Both the position numbers and the translations under genes were made by a program. A DNA stretch of 64,000 bases from JAMXLO01 sp963812505 (GTDB lineage: Bacteria; Pseudomonadota; Alphaproteobacteria; Acetobacterales; Acetobacteraceae): contig CAWEVM010000003.1 of assembly GCA_963812505.1 (NCBI GenBank), positions 186,001-250,000 of the forward strand, written 5' to 3'. Positions 39,034-48,567 of the stretch are shown here, in pieces. The notes under the pieces were generated by a model, which worked only from the letters and a program-made list of their open reading frames with translations, was not told where the DNA came from and ran no database searches. Position 1 is the first letter of the stretch. Every line of letters begins with the position of its first letter.

Positions 39034-40329
39034 TCACGGCGATGGTCGACTATCCACAGCACCTGAGACCGTTACCAGTGGATTGGCGCCGTTCTGCTGC
39101 TGCATGGCATCATCAACCTGCCGGAAGCTCGCATAGTAAATCGCCAGATAGGCGCCCTGGAACGCCGCGCCGATGAAGAACGGCAGCACGAGATTGTTGG
39201 CGGCAAACAAAATGCCCGTCAGTATCGGGCTCACCGATCGCGGTATTTGCATCGACACGTTCGCCATGCTGGCGGCGAACCCGCGTCGGTGCGGCCTTAC
39301 TATGCTAATGCTCAAGGCACTGCGGGCGCCTGTCGTTCCCCGGTTGAACATGGCGCGCAGGATGTAGAGCACTGCCGCAAGGCCGAAGTTCGGTGAGAGC
39401 GGCAACGCGATCAATAAGGCAAGTCCCACGAGCCGCATGGCAACGACAGCGCGCACCATGCCCAGCCACCTGGACAACCAGCCAGTCGCCACCGACGCCA
39501 CGGCCGCCATCAGGAACCCGCCCGCCATCAGCGGGCCGATTTCGGCAGGCCCTTCGCCGAAGCGCACGGCAAACCAATAGGCAATCAGCGGCCCGGTCGC
39601 ACCCACCCCGGCTCCATTCAATAGGTTTGCCAGCATCAGACGCAGAACCAGCCGGTTCTCCTGTCGTTGGACGCCGTGGGGATGGGTTGGTGCGGTGGGT
39701 GCCTGGGGTTGTCTTGCCTCGCTGTCCGGCGTCCTGAGAATGAGCGCGCAACACAGCAGCGACCCGGCGGCCGAGAGGAGGAAGAGCGGTCGGTAGGCGA
39801 GCGCACCGGGCAAGATCGTGTGCAGGCTGGACGGGGAGGCGGCGAGGACAGCACCGACCGCATTGCCCAGAAACCCAAGTGCGGCGTTCAGGCTGTAGAC
39901 TGGCCCGCGACGCATTGGGGCAACAGCTTGGGCCAGCCATGCTTGCTCCACAGGAGCGAATGGGCCAGCCGCACCGTTGCCGCCACGGCCGAAGCCACCC
40001 ATCATCGCCGCAGCACCGACAAGCACGGGCTGCGCGGATAGCAGCGCAACCAATCCGGCAAGCGTTTGAACGGCCTCATAAGCGAAGAGGAACCGCCGAC
40101 GGCCGCCACGATCGCTGAGCGGACCGGCGAACAAAGTCAACACCACCCCAGTGATCAGCGCCGCGCTCAGCACGGCACTGATAGCCACCGCCGACCAGCC
40201 GAGCGCGCGCAAATACAGAGCGAAGTCTACTGCCAGCGCACCCTGTCCGATGCTGCGCACGAACCGTGTCGCCAGGAGCAGGCGAGTAGTGCGGGCACCA
40301 TCATGGACCATCGCCCCTATCCTGGGCAC
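39034..40329 (-). CDS. major facilitator superfamily transporter
   Basis: A 431-residue transporter with about 12 predicted membrane helices. The loop 2-3 signature is visible as GPLSDRGGRRRFLF, and helices are rich in Gly/Ala as usual. A hydrophilic loop (PDSEARQPQAPTAPTHPHGV then QRQENR) near the middle separates the two halves. The ATG at 40329 is used; 40311 is an alternative. Substrate unknown; the general look is that of a sugar- or drug-efflux type without a specific match. It is flanked by decayed genes on both sides but its own frame is intact. Confidence 0.88.
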   Translation of the reverse strand: MPRIGAMVHDGARTTRLLLATRFVRSIGQGALAVDFALYLRALGWSAVAISAVLSAALITGVVLTLFAGPLSDRGGRRRFLFAYEAVQTLAGLVALLSAQPVLVGAAAMMGGFGRGGNGAAGPFAPVEQAWLAQAVAPMRRGPVYSLNAALGFLGNAVGAVLAASPSSLHTILPGALAYRPLFLLSAAGSLLCCALILRTPDSEARQPQAPTAPTHPHGVQRQENRLVLRLMLANLLNGAGVGATGPLIAYWFAVRFGEGPAEIGPLMAGGFLMAAVASVATGWLSRWLGMVRAVVAMRLVGLALLIALPLSPNFGLAAVLYILRAMFNRGTTGARSALSISIVRPHRRGFAASMANVSMQIPRSVSPILTGILFAANNLVLPFFIGAAFQGAYLAIYYASFRQVDDAMQQQNGANPLVTVSGAVDSRPSP

Positions 40330-40749
40330 TTGCCAACGCGTTGCAAAGGCTAGGGTGGTTGTGCAGTCACCTCCGAACTGCGCGAACAGCGGGCACGGGC
40401 GCTAATCATATGGCGCCCCAAATCATTCGCGTTCGTTCAGGCCGCCGCCAACGCCGCTGTGGTGAGCGTCGAGATGTCGTCCTGAACGATCAGCCAGCCC
40501 GAGATGCAGCGTAAGCTAGTCGGGCGCCGGACCGGACCACCGGCGCTGCCAGGCAACGGCTTGGCCTCGAGCGGTGACTGACGTCGGTCAATCGTGTGGA
40601 AGCAAGGTGGCTCCGTCAGAGGCGGTTCCGCGCTTCGGAATGAAATCGCACCAACCGCACTGGAACGCCAAAGGGAATCTTCAGATCGCTGTGGGCTTGC
40701 GCGTAAGTCAGCGCCAGCTCCGCTGGTATCGGTGCTGCCATTGGCGGTG
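40330..40749. other. gap without recognisable gene
   Basis: About 420 bases between the MFS gene and the IS3 fragment. I see no coding frame with family resemblance on either strand. GC at third positions is not raised in any frame. It looks like decayed DNA, possibly the remains of the gene the IS element entered. Confidence 0.5.
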
Positions 40750-40868
40750 TGAACTGCGCCGGGTTTGCCGGAGGCTCCAACCCTGAGAAGGTGAAGCTAT
40801 GACGAAGAAGAACTCGAATTGATTTTTACCTGAGGTTCGGCAGCGTGCGGTGCCGATCACCTCTCGGA
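40750..40868 (+). mobile_element. left-end fragment of an IS3-family element
   Basis: The stretch starts TGAACTGCGCCGGGTTTGCC, which looks like an IS3-family terminal repeat (TGAACTG...), followed by GAGAAGGTGAAGCT and an ATG at 40799. The frame reads MTKKNSN, then a stop, then FLPEVRQRAV, which is the characteristic N terminus of the OrfA (HTH) protein of IS3-group elements. The rest of OrfA, the whole OrfB and the right end are missing. The next bases belong to a cytochrome P460 relic, so this is an old insertion followed by deletion. Confidence 0.6.
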
Positions 40869-40869
40869 G

Positions 40870-41035
40870 ACACTGAAATGCCTGGCGAAACCGTCCGCGC
40901 TCCTTTTCGCATTCCAATGATCTTCGCAATTTTGGATCCATCGGGAAGTGCTTGTCGTTGCCGGAACTGCCCGGCTTCGTAGGCGTCGATCATCACGGGG
41001 TTGGCGACGATCGGCGACGCGCCGAAAATGAGAGC
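40870..41035 (-). pseudogene. cytochrome P460 family relic
   Basis: Three minus-strand frames in turn spell a P460-like segment: IVANPVMIDAYEAG, then SSGNDKHFP, then DGSKIAKI, then HWNAKRSAD. In intact family members these lie together (NPVMIDAYRAG...FPDGSKIAKVHWNAKKSAD). At least two or three one-base indels are needed to join them, so the gene is dead. The heme-binding C terminus with CxxCH is not found; it was probably lost when the IS3 element inserted. The P460 family holds an unusual lysine-crosslinked heme and oxidises hydroxylamine or related compounds. Limits are approximate. Confidence 0.6.
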
Positions 41036-41040
41036 TAAGT

Positions 41041-41419
41041 AGCTACAATCGGCAATACACTGCTTGGTTCGTGGTGCGACTTTGGGTCATCCAAGCGGCG
41101 GCAAATTCCCGCGTCGACAAGATTTTCCGGCGCCGTGCAGAGCATCCGGTCTGCTTGCAGTTTTGCGACACGCCCAATCGAAAATGCACCCCATGCGGCC
41201 GGACAGGGGTTCCCATGACCATTGGCGCAAAGCCTCGGTCTATTGGTCGAGCGAGGCGGTGGCGGTGCCCGATACCACCGGATCGTCGCAAGTCGAGGTC
41301 TGCGGAGGGCAGCTTGCACTTGGCGAGCGGCGAGCCTCATATCCAGTGGCTTCAACTGTCATACGACAGCTTCCGCGCGGTCTGCCCTTGGCGACTGCGC
41401 CTACCCTGAAGGGACTTCT
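41041..41419. other. gap without recognisable gene
   Basis: About 380 bases between the P460 relic and the small gene at 41420. Short open frames exist on both strands but none shows family resemblance or a ribosome binding site. It probably holds the promoter of the small gene at its right end. Confidence 0.5.
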
Positions 41420-41692
41420 ATGACACCTCAGTTTCTTCGCTCGGAGGCAGCGCGGTTTCGCGAGATGGCCGATGCGGTCACCGACCGTGAAGCCTCACGC
41501 CAGAGGTTGCTGGCGATGGCCGCTGATTACGAGGCGCGAGCCGAGGCGGCCGCTGCGGCGCAGCCAATCGAGGTGCAGACGGCGGAGCCGGAGCCTGCCG
41601 CGGCTCCCGACACAGCGATCGAGGGCGGCGAGGTCAGCAAGAAGCCTCCGAGCGACCGCAGGCTCAGGCTGTCGCGCAAATTGGATAGCTGA
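41420..41692 (+). CDS. small helical protein, uncharacterised
   Basis: A 90-residue protein, ATG preceded by AAGGGA at a 5-base spacing. The first 40 residues form an amphipathic helix (MTPQFLRSEAARFREMAD, then TDREASRQRLLAMAADYEARA), a pattern I recall from many short alphaproteobacterial proteins of unknown function. The rest is Glu/Pro/Ala-rich and ends with a basic tail (SDRRLRLSRKLDS). No membrane segment. It is 45 bases from the convergent mrp gene. Confidence 0.7.
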   Translation: MTPQFLRSEAARFREMADAVTDREASRQRLLAMAADYEARAEAAAAAQPIEVQTAEPEPAAAPDTAIEGGEVSKKPPSDRRLRLSRKLDS

Positions 41693-41737
41693 TCGACCGG
41701 CGCTGGCGGCCCAGCCGACGGCGCGACGAAGCGTCCG

Positions 41738-42856
41738 TCACTCAATGACGATGCGCGGTCCGCTGTCTCGCACTGCTCCGACGCTCGACACCTTCTCCCA
41801 CACCCGCTCAGCCAGCGCGGCGAACGCCTTTGCGCCGTCGCTTCCCGGCGCCGCCGCGGCGATCGGTGTGCCGGCATCCGACGCGGTGCGGATATCCAGC
41901 AGCAGCGGCACCTCGCCCAGGAACTCCGTGCCCAGCCGCTGCGCCTCCTGCCGCGCGCCGCCGTGGCCGAAGATGTGCGATACATGCCCGCATGAGGGGC
42001 AGTTGAAGAAGCTCATGTTCTCCACCAGCCCCAGCACCGGCACGCGCACCCTTTCGAACATGCGCACACCACGTCGCGCATCAACCAGCGCGATGTCCTG
42101 CGGCGTGGATACGATAACCGCACCGGCCAAGGCGACCCGTTGCGCCATGGTGAGCTGCGCGTCGCCGGTGCCCGGCGGCATATCGACCACCAGGATGTCG
42201 AGTGCGCCCCACTCCACCTGACCCATCATCTGCTCCAGCGCGCCCATCACCATCGGGCCGCGCCAGATCATCGGGGTTTCCTCATCGACCAGGAAGCCAA
42301 TCGACATGCAGGAGAGCCCCCAGGCCTGCAGCGGGATCATTTTCTCGCCTCGCACCTCGGGCTTGCGCGACAGGCCGAGCATGCGCGGGAGGCTCGGGCC
42401 GTAGATGTCGGCATCCAGCAATCCGGTCTTGTGGCCGGCCCGCGCGAGTGACACCGCGAGGTTCACCGCTACCGTTGATTTGCCGACGCCGCCCTTGCCG
42501 GACGCCACCGCGACGATCGCCTTCACCTGCGGCAGCAACAGCGGCGGCTTCGGCCCATGGCCATGACCATGCCCCGCCGCCGGTGCGGCCTGTGGTGGCG
42601 GTGCCTTGTGCGCGGTCAGCACCGCCGTCGCATTGGTGATGCCGGGCAGGCGCGACAGCAGCGTCTCCACCGAGCGGCGCACCGGCTCCATAGCCTCGGC
42701 GTGCGCGCGGTCGGTCAGCAGCGCCACCTGCACGAGGCCGCCGCGCAGCTCGATCCCCTCGATAAGGCCAGCGGTCACTATGTCCTTGCCGGAGGCCGGA
42801 TCGTTGATCGCGCGCAATGCGTCGCGCAGGGCATCAGACGTCAGGGGCGTCGTCAT
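41738..42856 (-). CDS. mrp: Mrp/NBP35 family Fe-S carrier ATPase
   Basis: Iron-sulfur cluster carrier of the Mrp/ApbC group, 372 residues. The N-terminal MIP18-like (DUF59) domain covers residues 1-85; a His/Gly/Pro-rich linker follows (GHGHGHGPKPP); then the ParA/MinD-type ATPase with the deviant Walker A ASGKGGVGKST (118-128), DADIYGPSLPRMLG and DMPPGTGDAQL. The Fe-S-binding CPSC motif lies in NMSFFNCPSCGH. The start at 42856 fits the family. Divergent from hflK across 127 bases. Confidence 0.95.
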   Translation of the reverse strand: MTTPLTSDALRDALRAINDPASGKDIVTAGLIEGIELRGGLVQVALLTDRAHAEAMEPVRRSVETLLSRLPGITNATAVLTAHKAPPPQAAPAAGHGHGHGPKPPLLLPQVKAIVAVASGKGGVGKSTVAVNLAVSLARAGHKTGLLDADIYGPSLPRMLGLSRKPEVRGEKMIPLQAWGLSCMSIGFLVDEETPMIWRGPMVMGALEQMMGQVEWGALDILVVDMPPGTGDAQLTMAQRVALAGAVIVSTPQDIALVDARRGVRMFERVRVPVLGLVENMSFFNCPSCGHVSHIFGHGGARQEAQRLGTEFLGEVPLLLDIRTASDAGTPIAAAAPGSDGAKAFAALAERVWEKVSSVGAVRDSGPRIVIE

Positions 42857-42983
42857 CTGCTTGCAAACCTTCTGCCGCCGGTTGATAAGCAGGCCGCCGT
42901 GATGCCGCCTGTCGCGTGGATATGGCGAAGGGCGGTCGATCCGCCAACGCCCATCGCGGCCGAGATCGCACAGGAACGCCCGC

Positions 42984-44240
42984 ATGTCGAACAGTGGTGG
43001 CCCGAGCCCGTGGGGGTCTCCGGGCGGCAGCTCCGGTGGAAGCGGCGGCGGACAGCGGCCACCTGGTGGCGGCGGACCCTGGGGCGGAGGTCCCGGCGGA
43101 CCGTTTGGCGGACGCCCTGGTGGGCCGGGCCCGCTGCCCGACCTCGATGCGGTCATCGCCAGAATTCAAGCCTATATCCGCTCCCTCCTGGGCGGCCGGG
43201 GACCGCGCGGCGGCTTCACCGGAGGCCGCGGCCTCGCTCTGATTGGTCTCGCAGTCGTGGCGCTTTGGCTGGCCAGCGGCGTCTATCGGGTACAGCCGGA
43301 CGAACTCGGCGTCGTCATGCGTTTCGGCGCGTTCAACCGCATCACCCAGCCCGGCCTCAACTGGCACTATCCCTGGCCGATCGAACACGTGCTGCTGCCC
43401 GCGGTGACGCGGATCAATCGTACCGAGATCGGCTTTCGCTCAGGCGCGGCGCAGACGGAGGTCACCGGTGGCGAGCCGGGCGGCCGCGACATGCCAAACG
43501 AAAGTCTGATGCTGACCGGCGACGAGAACATCATCGATATCAACCTGACCGTGTTCTGGAAGATCAAGCAGAACCCCGCCGACTACCTGTTCAGCACGCG
43601 CGATCCGGACAATCTGGTGAAGGCGATCGCGGAGAGCTCGATCCGCGAGGTGATCGGGCGCACGCCGATCCAGCCGGCACTGACCCAATTGCGGGCGCAG
43701 ATCGAGACCGACGTTCACAATCAGACGCAGCAGATCCTTGACCGCTACCACGCCGGCATCGACGTGACGCAGGTGCAGTTGCAGCGGGTCGATCCCCCCG
43801 ACGCTGTGATCGAGAGCTTCCGCGACGTGCAGCGCGCCAACACGGACGCCGAACGCATGCGTAACGAGGCGCAGGCCTATGCCAACGACATCGTGCCGCG
43901 CGCGAGGGGCGACGCGGCACGCACCATCGCCGAAGGCCAGGGCGCGAAACAGGCTTCCATCGCCCAGGCGACCGGGCAGACACAGCGCTTCCTGTCGGTG
44001 TTCGCGCAATACCAGCAGGCGAAGGATGTGACGCTGCGGCGCATGTACATCGAGACGATGCAGGACATCCTGACGCGGTCGCCGACACTGGTGGTGGATG
44101 ACAAGCTGAAGGGCCTGGTGCCGTTCCTGCCGCTCAGTCTGCCGGCACCGGGTGCGCCGAGGCCCGCGGTCCCGAGCAATGCACCTTCCACTGCCGCATC
44201 GCCTGGGCCATCGCAAGGTCAGCCGGGAGCGTCGCGATGA
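42984..44240 (+). CDS. hflK: FtsH protease activity modulator HflK
   Basis: Membrane-bound SPFH/stomatin-family subunit that pairs with HflC to regulate the FtsH protease. The 418 residues start with a Gly/Pro-rich cytoplasmic tail (residues 1-55, GGSSGGSGGGQRPPGGGGPW), a single membrane helix at about 84-99, and the periplasmic SPFH domain (YRVQPDELGVVMRFGAFN). The C terminus is Ala/Pro/Ser-rich. Its stop overlaps the hflC ATG (ATGA), as usual. Confidence 0.95.
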   Translation: MSNSGGPSPWGSPGGSSGGSGGGQRPPGGGGPWGGGPGGPFGGRPGGPGPLPDLDAVIARIQAYIRSLLGGRGPRGGFTGGRGLALIGLAVVALWLASGVYRVQPDELGVVMRFGAFNRITQPGLNWHYPWPIEHVLLPAVTRINRTEIGFRSGAAQTEVTGGEPGGRDMPNESLMLTGDENIIDINLTVFWKIKQNPADYLFSTRDPDNLVKAIAESSIREVIGRTPIQPALTQLRAQIETDVHNQTQQILDRYHAGIDVTQVQLQRVDPPDAVIESFRDVQRANTDAERMRNEAQAYANDIVPRARGDAARTIAEGQGAKQASIAQATGQTQRFLSVFAQYQQAKDVTLRRMYIETMQDILTRSPTLVVDDKLKGLVPFLPLSLPAPGAPRPAVPSNAPSTAASPGPSQGQPGASR

Positions 44241-45115
44241 GCCGGCCCCTGATCGCGCTGATCGCAGCGCTGGTGGTCCTTTTCGTGCTGGTGAACGGGT
44301 CGCTGTTCACCGTCGATCAGACCGAACAGGTGCTGGTCACCCAGTTCGGCGAGGTTGTGCGGCAGATCAGGGATCCTGGCCTGAAGGCGAAGCTTCCCTT
44401 CGTGCAGAGCCTCATCGAATTCGACAAGCGCCTGCTCAGCGTCGAGCTGCCGGGCGAGGAGGTTATTCTGGGCGACCAGCGTCGACTGATCGTCGACAGT
44501 TTCGCTGTATACAGGATCACCGATCCGCTGAGATATTATCAGGCGGTCGGACCTGGCCAGTTTGCAATTCAGGGCCGGTTGAATTCAATCGTCACCGCAA
44601 GCCTGCGCCGCGTGCTGGGCAACAATCAGTTGCTGGACGTGTTGTCCGCTGACCGGGAACGCATCATGGCGAGCATTCGCGACCAGGTGAACGCGGAGAT
44701 GCCGGAGTTCGGTGTTTCGATCGAGGACGTACGCATTCGTCGCGCCGACCTGCCGCCGGAGAACACGCAGGCGATCCTGTCGCGCATGCAGTCTGAGCGG
44801 CAGCGCATCGCCGCCCAGCAGCGGGCCGAGGGCGCGGAAGCATCCGCCAAGATCCGCGCCGATGCGGAACGCGATCGCACGGTATTGCTGGCGGAGGCTC
44901 GCGCCACGGCGGACAAGCTGCGTGGCGAGGGCGAGGCGGAGGCCACCCGCATCTCGGCCAAGGCTTATTCGCAGGATGTGAACTTCTACTCCGCCTGGCG
45001 CACCTTGCAGGCTTACCGGGATTCATTTGAATCGGGTGCATCTCGCCTGGTGCTCACTCCCGACAACGATTTTCTGCGCTATCTCCAGTCTCCGCCGACG
45101 CCGACGGGTCCCTAG
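44237..45115 (+). CDS. hflC: protease modulator HflC
   Basis: Partner of HflK, 292 residues. A membrane helix lies at about residues 4-20 (LIALIAALVVLFVLVNGS), followed by the SPFH domain with TVDQTEQVLVTQFGEVV and the conserved IRRADLPPEN block, then a coiled-coil-like charged helix (about 185-255). Starts at the ATGA overlap with hflK. The degP gene follows after 57 bases, the normal order in Alphaproteobacteria. Confidence 0.95.
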   Translation: MSRPLIALIAALVVLFVLVNGSLFTVDQTEQVLVTQFGEVVRQIRDPGLKAKLPFVQSLIEFDKRLLSVELPGEEVILGDQRRLIVDSFAVYRITDPLRYYQAVGPGQFAIQGRLNSIVTASLRRVLGNNQLLDVLSADRERIMASIRDQVNAEMPEFGVSIEDVRIRRADLPPENTQAILSRMQSERQRIAAQQRAEGAEASAKIRADAERDRTVLLAEARATADKLRGEGEAEATRISAKAYSQDVNFYSAWRTLQAYRDSFESGASRLVLTPDNDFLRYLQSPPTPTGP

Positions 45116-45172
45116 TTGCCAGCCGGCGGGCGCCGGGCCATATCCGGCCAATCCGCCAAGGAATTCTCGCCC

Positions 45173-46699
45173 ATGCGCCTGATCCGCTGCCCATCTGTCG
45201 CCACCATCGCCCTCGCCGTGGCGTTGGCCACCCCGCTCGCCGGCGCTCCAGCCACGTCGGCCTTCGCCAGGTCGGCTCCGGACAGCTTCGCGGATCTGGC
45301 AGCGAAACTGTTGCCAGCGGTGGTCAACATCTCGTCCACCCAGGCGATGCAGGCGCGTGCCGGCGGTCCCGGCGCCGGGCCGGAAATCCCGATGTTCCCG
45401 CCCGGATCGCCGTTCGAGCAGTTCTTCAAGGATTTCCTTAATCGCAATCATCCGCCGGGCGGTGGCGGGAATGGCGACAATCAGCCGACCCCCCCGGAGC
45501 GGCGCATGCAGAGCCTGGGCTCGGGCTTCATCATCGACCCCTCGGGAATTGTGGTGACCAATAACCACGTGATTGACGGCGCCGACGAGATCACGGTCAC
45601 CCTACAGGACAACACCTCGCTCAAGGCGAAGGTCCTTGGTCGCGACGAGACCGGCGACATCGCCTTGCTGCAGGTGAAACCGGACAAGCCGCTGCCGGCG
45701 GTGCAGTTTGGTGATTCTGATGCGGAACGTGTGGGCGACTGGGTGCTGGCGATCGGCAACCCGTTCGGTCTCGGCGGCACGGTGACTGCGGGCATCGTGT
45801 CGGCGCGTGGCCGCGACATCCGCCAGGGGCCGTACGACGACTTCATCCAGACCGATGCGGCGATCAACCGCGGCAACTCCGGTGGTCCGCTATTCAACAT
45901 GGACGGCCAGGTGATCGGCATGAACACAGCGATCTATTCGCCGTCCGGCGGGTCGATCGGCATCGGCTTCTCGATCCCGGCCAACATGGTCAAACTCGTC
46001 GTGGCGCAGTTGAAGGACTTCGGCCACCCGCGTCGGGGCTGGCTCGGCGTCCGCATCCAGCAGGTGACGCCTGACATCGCCGAAAGTCTCGGCCTGAAGG
46101 ACCCGACCGGCGCCATGGTGGCGGGCGTGAACGACGGCGGACCGGCCGACAAGGCGAAGATCCACAACGGCGACATCATCCTGAAGTTCAACAACCAGGA
46201 CGTGAAGGAGATGCGGTCGCTTCCCAGGATCGTGGCCAACTCCGAGGTGGGCCAGTCGGTGCCGGTACTGCTGTGGCGCGACGGCAAGCAGGTCACGGTG
46301 CAGGCGACGCTGGCCGAGAAGCCGGACGACGTGCAGGTCGCCGCCGCGACGCCTGCCGACAAGGGGGAGAAGCCGACCGAGATTTCCGGTCTTGGCGTGA
46401 AGCTCGCGCCGATCACCCAGGAGATGAAGGACAAGTTCTCCCTCGGCACCGACCAGAAGGGCGTGGTGATCACCGATGTCGCACCGAACAGCAGCGCGGC
46501 GGACCGTGGCCTGAAGGCCGGCGACGTCATCGTCGAGGTGCAGCAGGGCGAGGTGTCGTCGCCGGCCGACGTGCAGCAGAAGGTGGACACCGTGAAGAAG
46601 GAGAACCGCAAGTCGGTGTTGATGCTGATCCAGCGTCAGGACGGCTTGCAGTGGGTGCCGCTGTCGCTGTCGGGTGACAAAGACAAGCAGCCGGGCTAG
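45173..46699 (+). CDS. degP: Do family periplasmic serine protease (DegP/HtrA)
   Basis: Periplasmic chaperone-protease, 508 residues. A signal peptide ends near residue 30 (IALAVALATPLAGAPATSAFA). The catalytic triad is His132 (TNNHVIDGADEI), Asp162 (DETGDIALLQV) and Ser236 (NRGNSGGPLFN). Two PDZ domains follow at about 275-365 and 400-500. Start 45173 gives a good leader; the frame extends 19 codons upstream without one. AAGGAA lies 11 bases before. Its last 26 bases overlap the possible start of the next gene. The downstream order hflK-hflC-degP is conserved and reflects shared envelope quality control. Confidence 0.95.
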   Translation: MRLIRCPSVATIALAVALATPLAGAPATSAFARSAPDSFADLAAKLLPAVVNISSTQAMQARAGGPGAGPEIPMFPPGSPFEQFFKDFLNRNHPPGGGGNGDNQPTPPERRMQSLGSGFIIDPSGIVVTNNHVIDGADEITVTLQDNTSLKAKVLGRDETGDIALLQVKPDKPLPAVQFGDSDAERVGDWVLAIGNPFGLGGTVTAGIVSARGRDIRQGPYDDFIQTDAAINRGNSGGPLFNMDGQVIGMNTAIYSPSGGSIGIGFSIPANMVKLVVAQLKDFGHPRRGWLGVRIQQVTPDIAESLGLKDPTGAMVAGVNDGGPADKAKIHNGDIILKFNNQDVKEMRSLPRIVANSEVGQSVPVLLWRDGKQVTVQATLAEKPDDVQVAAATPADKGEKPTEISGLGVKLAPITQEMKDKFSLGTDQKGVVITDVAPNSSAADRGLKAGDVIVEVQQGEVSSPADVQQKVDTVKKENRKSVLMLIQRQDGLQWVPLSLSGDKDKQPG

Positions 46700-48458
46700 G
46701 CGGTTGCTCGATCCGGCCTATCTGTTCGGCCCGGGACGGCCGCGCCGTCCGAATGTAATGGCGCGGCGCCACGCGGTGGTGTCGGGGCACTACTACGCAT
46801 CGCTCGCCGGACTGCAGGTGTTGGAGGCGGGCGGCAACGCAATCGACGCGGGTGTGGCGACCGGCCTCGCGATCGACGTGTTGGAAAGCGAGTTCGTCGG
46901 CTTCGGCGGCGTCGCACCGGTGATGGTCCATCTGGGTGAACGCGCCGAAACCCATGTGATCAGCGGCGTCGGTGTCTGGCCGAAGGCTGCCAACGTCGAG
47001 CATTTCCATCGGAACTTTGGCGGACGCATCCCTGAGGGGCTGCTGCACACCGTGGTTCCCGCGGCGCCGAGCATCTGGGTTACCGCACTGGCGCGGTTCG
47101 GGACGATGTCGTTCGGCGAGGTGGCTGCGGCGGCGATCCGCTTTGCCCGCGATGGGTTCCCGACCTACCCCTTCCTGGCGGAGCAGCTTGCCGCCCGGCA
47201 GAGCGATTTTTCGCAGTGGCCGGACACGGCGGCGGTCTTCCTGCCCGGCGGACGCCCGCCCGAGGTGGGCGAGATTTTCGTGCAGAGCGATCTCGGCCGC
47301 ACGCTGCAATACATGGCGGATGAGGAGCGGGCGCACGCGAATGGCGACCGGCTCGCCGGCCTGAAGGCGGCGCGTGATGCGTTCTATCGCGGCGACATTG
47401 CGCGCGCGATCCTGCACCATCAGGCGGAGAATGGCGGCTGGCTGACCGAGGACGATCTCGCTGGGTTCCGCAGTCCTGTCGAATCACCGTGCCGAATCCG
47501 GTTTGGCGGCTTCGATGTCTATGGCTGCGGACCCTGGTCGCAGGGGCCGATGGTCCTGGAGGCGCTGAACATCCTGGCCGGCATGGACCTGCGTGGCGCG
47601 GGGCACAACTCGGCCGGCTACATCCATGCAGTGACTGAGGCCTTGAAACTAGCCGCGGCTGACCGCGAGGTCTATTTCGGCGATCCCGACTTCGTCGAAG
47701 TGCCGTTGCATGTGCTGCTGTCGGACGACTACGCGGCGCAACGGCGCGCGCGGATCGATCCGGCGAAGGCATGGCCCGGTATGCCGCCGGCGGGCGAGGT
47801 CGGTGGGGTTTCGATCCCGCCCTGGCGGCCCGATCCTTCCGCCGGGGCGCCTCTGGAGATTGCTGCGACGAGGCCGGAGACCTCGTTCCTGTGCGTTGCA
47901 GACAGCCATGGCAACGTGTTTGCCGCGACGCCAAGCGATCCGACGATTTCCGGGCCGGTGGTGCCGGGTACCGGCATCACCGTCTCCATGTGGGGTTCGC
48001 GCGGCTACACCGGACCTGATCATCCGGCGCGCGTCGGGGCCGGGAGGCGGCCGCGCATGTCGGCCAATCCGGCGATCGCGATCCGGCCGGGCGAGATGGT
48101 GATGCCGTTCGGCTCGCCGGGCAGCGAGGTGCTGGGCCAGGCGATGGTGCAGGTGTTCCTCAACCAGGCGGTGTTCGGGATGGACCCGCAATCGGCGTGC
48201 GAGGCGCCACGGTTCGCGTCGTATTCGTGGCCGGAATCGTCGCTGCCGCATTCGTATCGGCCGGGGCATCTTTGCGTCGAGGAGGACGTCGGTGCGGCGA
48301 CATGCGAGGCGCTGGAGCGGCTCGGCCATCGGGTGGAGCGGTGGCCGGAGCGGAAGTATCTCGCTGGGTCGGTGTGCACCATCCAGTCCGATCTTCGGAC
48401 CGGCGTGAAGTGGGCCGGGGCTGATCCGCGGCGCACGGCCTACGCGGTGGGGTGGTAG
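46674..48458 (+). CDS. gamma-glutamyltransferase family protein
   Basis: A 594-residue Ntn-hydrolase of the gamma-glutamyltranspeptidase family. Near the start it has RPNVMARRHAVVSGHYYASL followed by GGNAIDAGVATGLAIDV, the family's N-terminal signature. The expected autoprocessing and nucleophile threonine is Thr403 in ETSFLCVADSHGN, which matches the TTHFSVVD position of classic enzymes with altered neighbours. No signal peptide is evident, unlike most secreted GGTs, so it may be a cytoplasmic amidase or acylase of this fold. The GTG at 46674 overlaps degP by 26 bases; an ATG at 46758 is the other candidate. Confidence 0.82.
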   Translation: MTKTSSRARRLLDPAYLFGPGRPRRPNVMARRHAVVSGHYYASLAGLQVLEAGGNAIDAGVATGLAIDVLESEFVGFGGVAPVMVHLGERAETHVISGVGVWPKAANVEHFHRNFGGRIPEGLLHTVVPAAPSIWVTALARFGTMSFGEVAAAAIRFARDGFPTYPFLAEQLAARQSDFSQWPDTAAVFLPGGRPPEVGEIFVQSDLGRTLQYMADEERAHANGDRLAGLKAARDAFYRGDIARAILHHQAENGGWLTEDDLAGFRSPVESPCRIRFGGFDVYGCGPWSQGPMVLEALNILAGMDLRGAGHNSAGYIHAVTEALKLAAADREVYFGDPDFVEVPLHVLLSDDYAAQRRARIDPAKAWPGMPPAGEVGGVSIPPWRPDPSAGAPLEIAATRPETSFLCVADSHGNVFAATPSDPTISGPVVPGTGITVSMWGSRGYTGPDHPARVGAGRRPRMSANPAIAIRPGEMVMPFGSPGSEVLGQAMVQVFLNQAVFGMDPQSACEAPRFASYSWPESSLPHSYRPGHLCVEEDVGAATCEALERLGHRVERWPERKYLAGSVCTIQSDLRTGVKWAGADPRRTAYAVGW

Positions 48459-48567
48459 GGCAGATCCGGCCGGTCGGGCTTTTTAGAGACGTCATAGGAC
48501 GACAGGTGTTTCATGCCGGTGGCGAAGCCGCTCGAAGAACCGGGGCACAGCGTCAGATTGCAACGGG

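Noticed and set aside
48459..48500. GC-rich stretch and TTTTT after the gamma-glutamyltransferase gene as an intrinsic terminator
   Set aside because: CCGGCCGG is a self-palindrome without room for a loop; no stem of useful length precedes the T-run.
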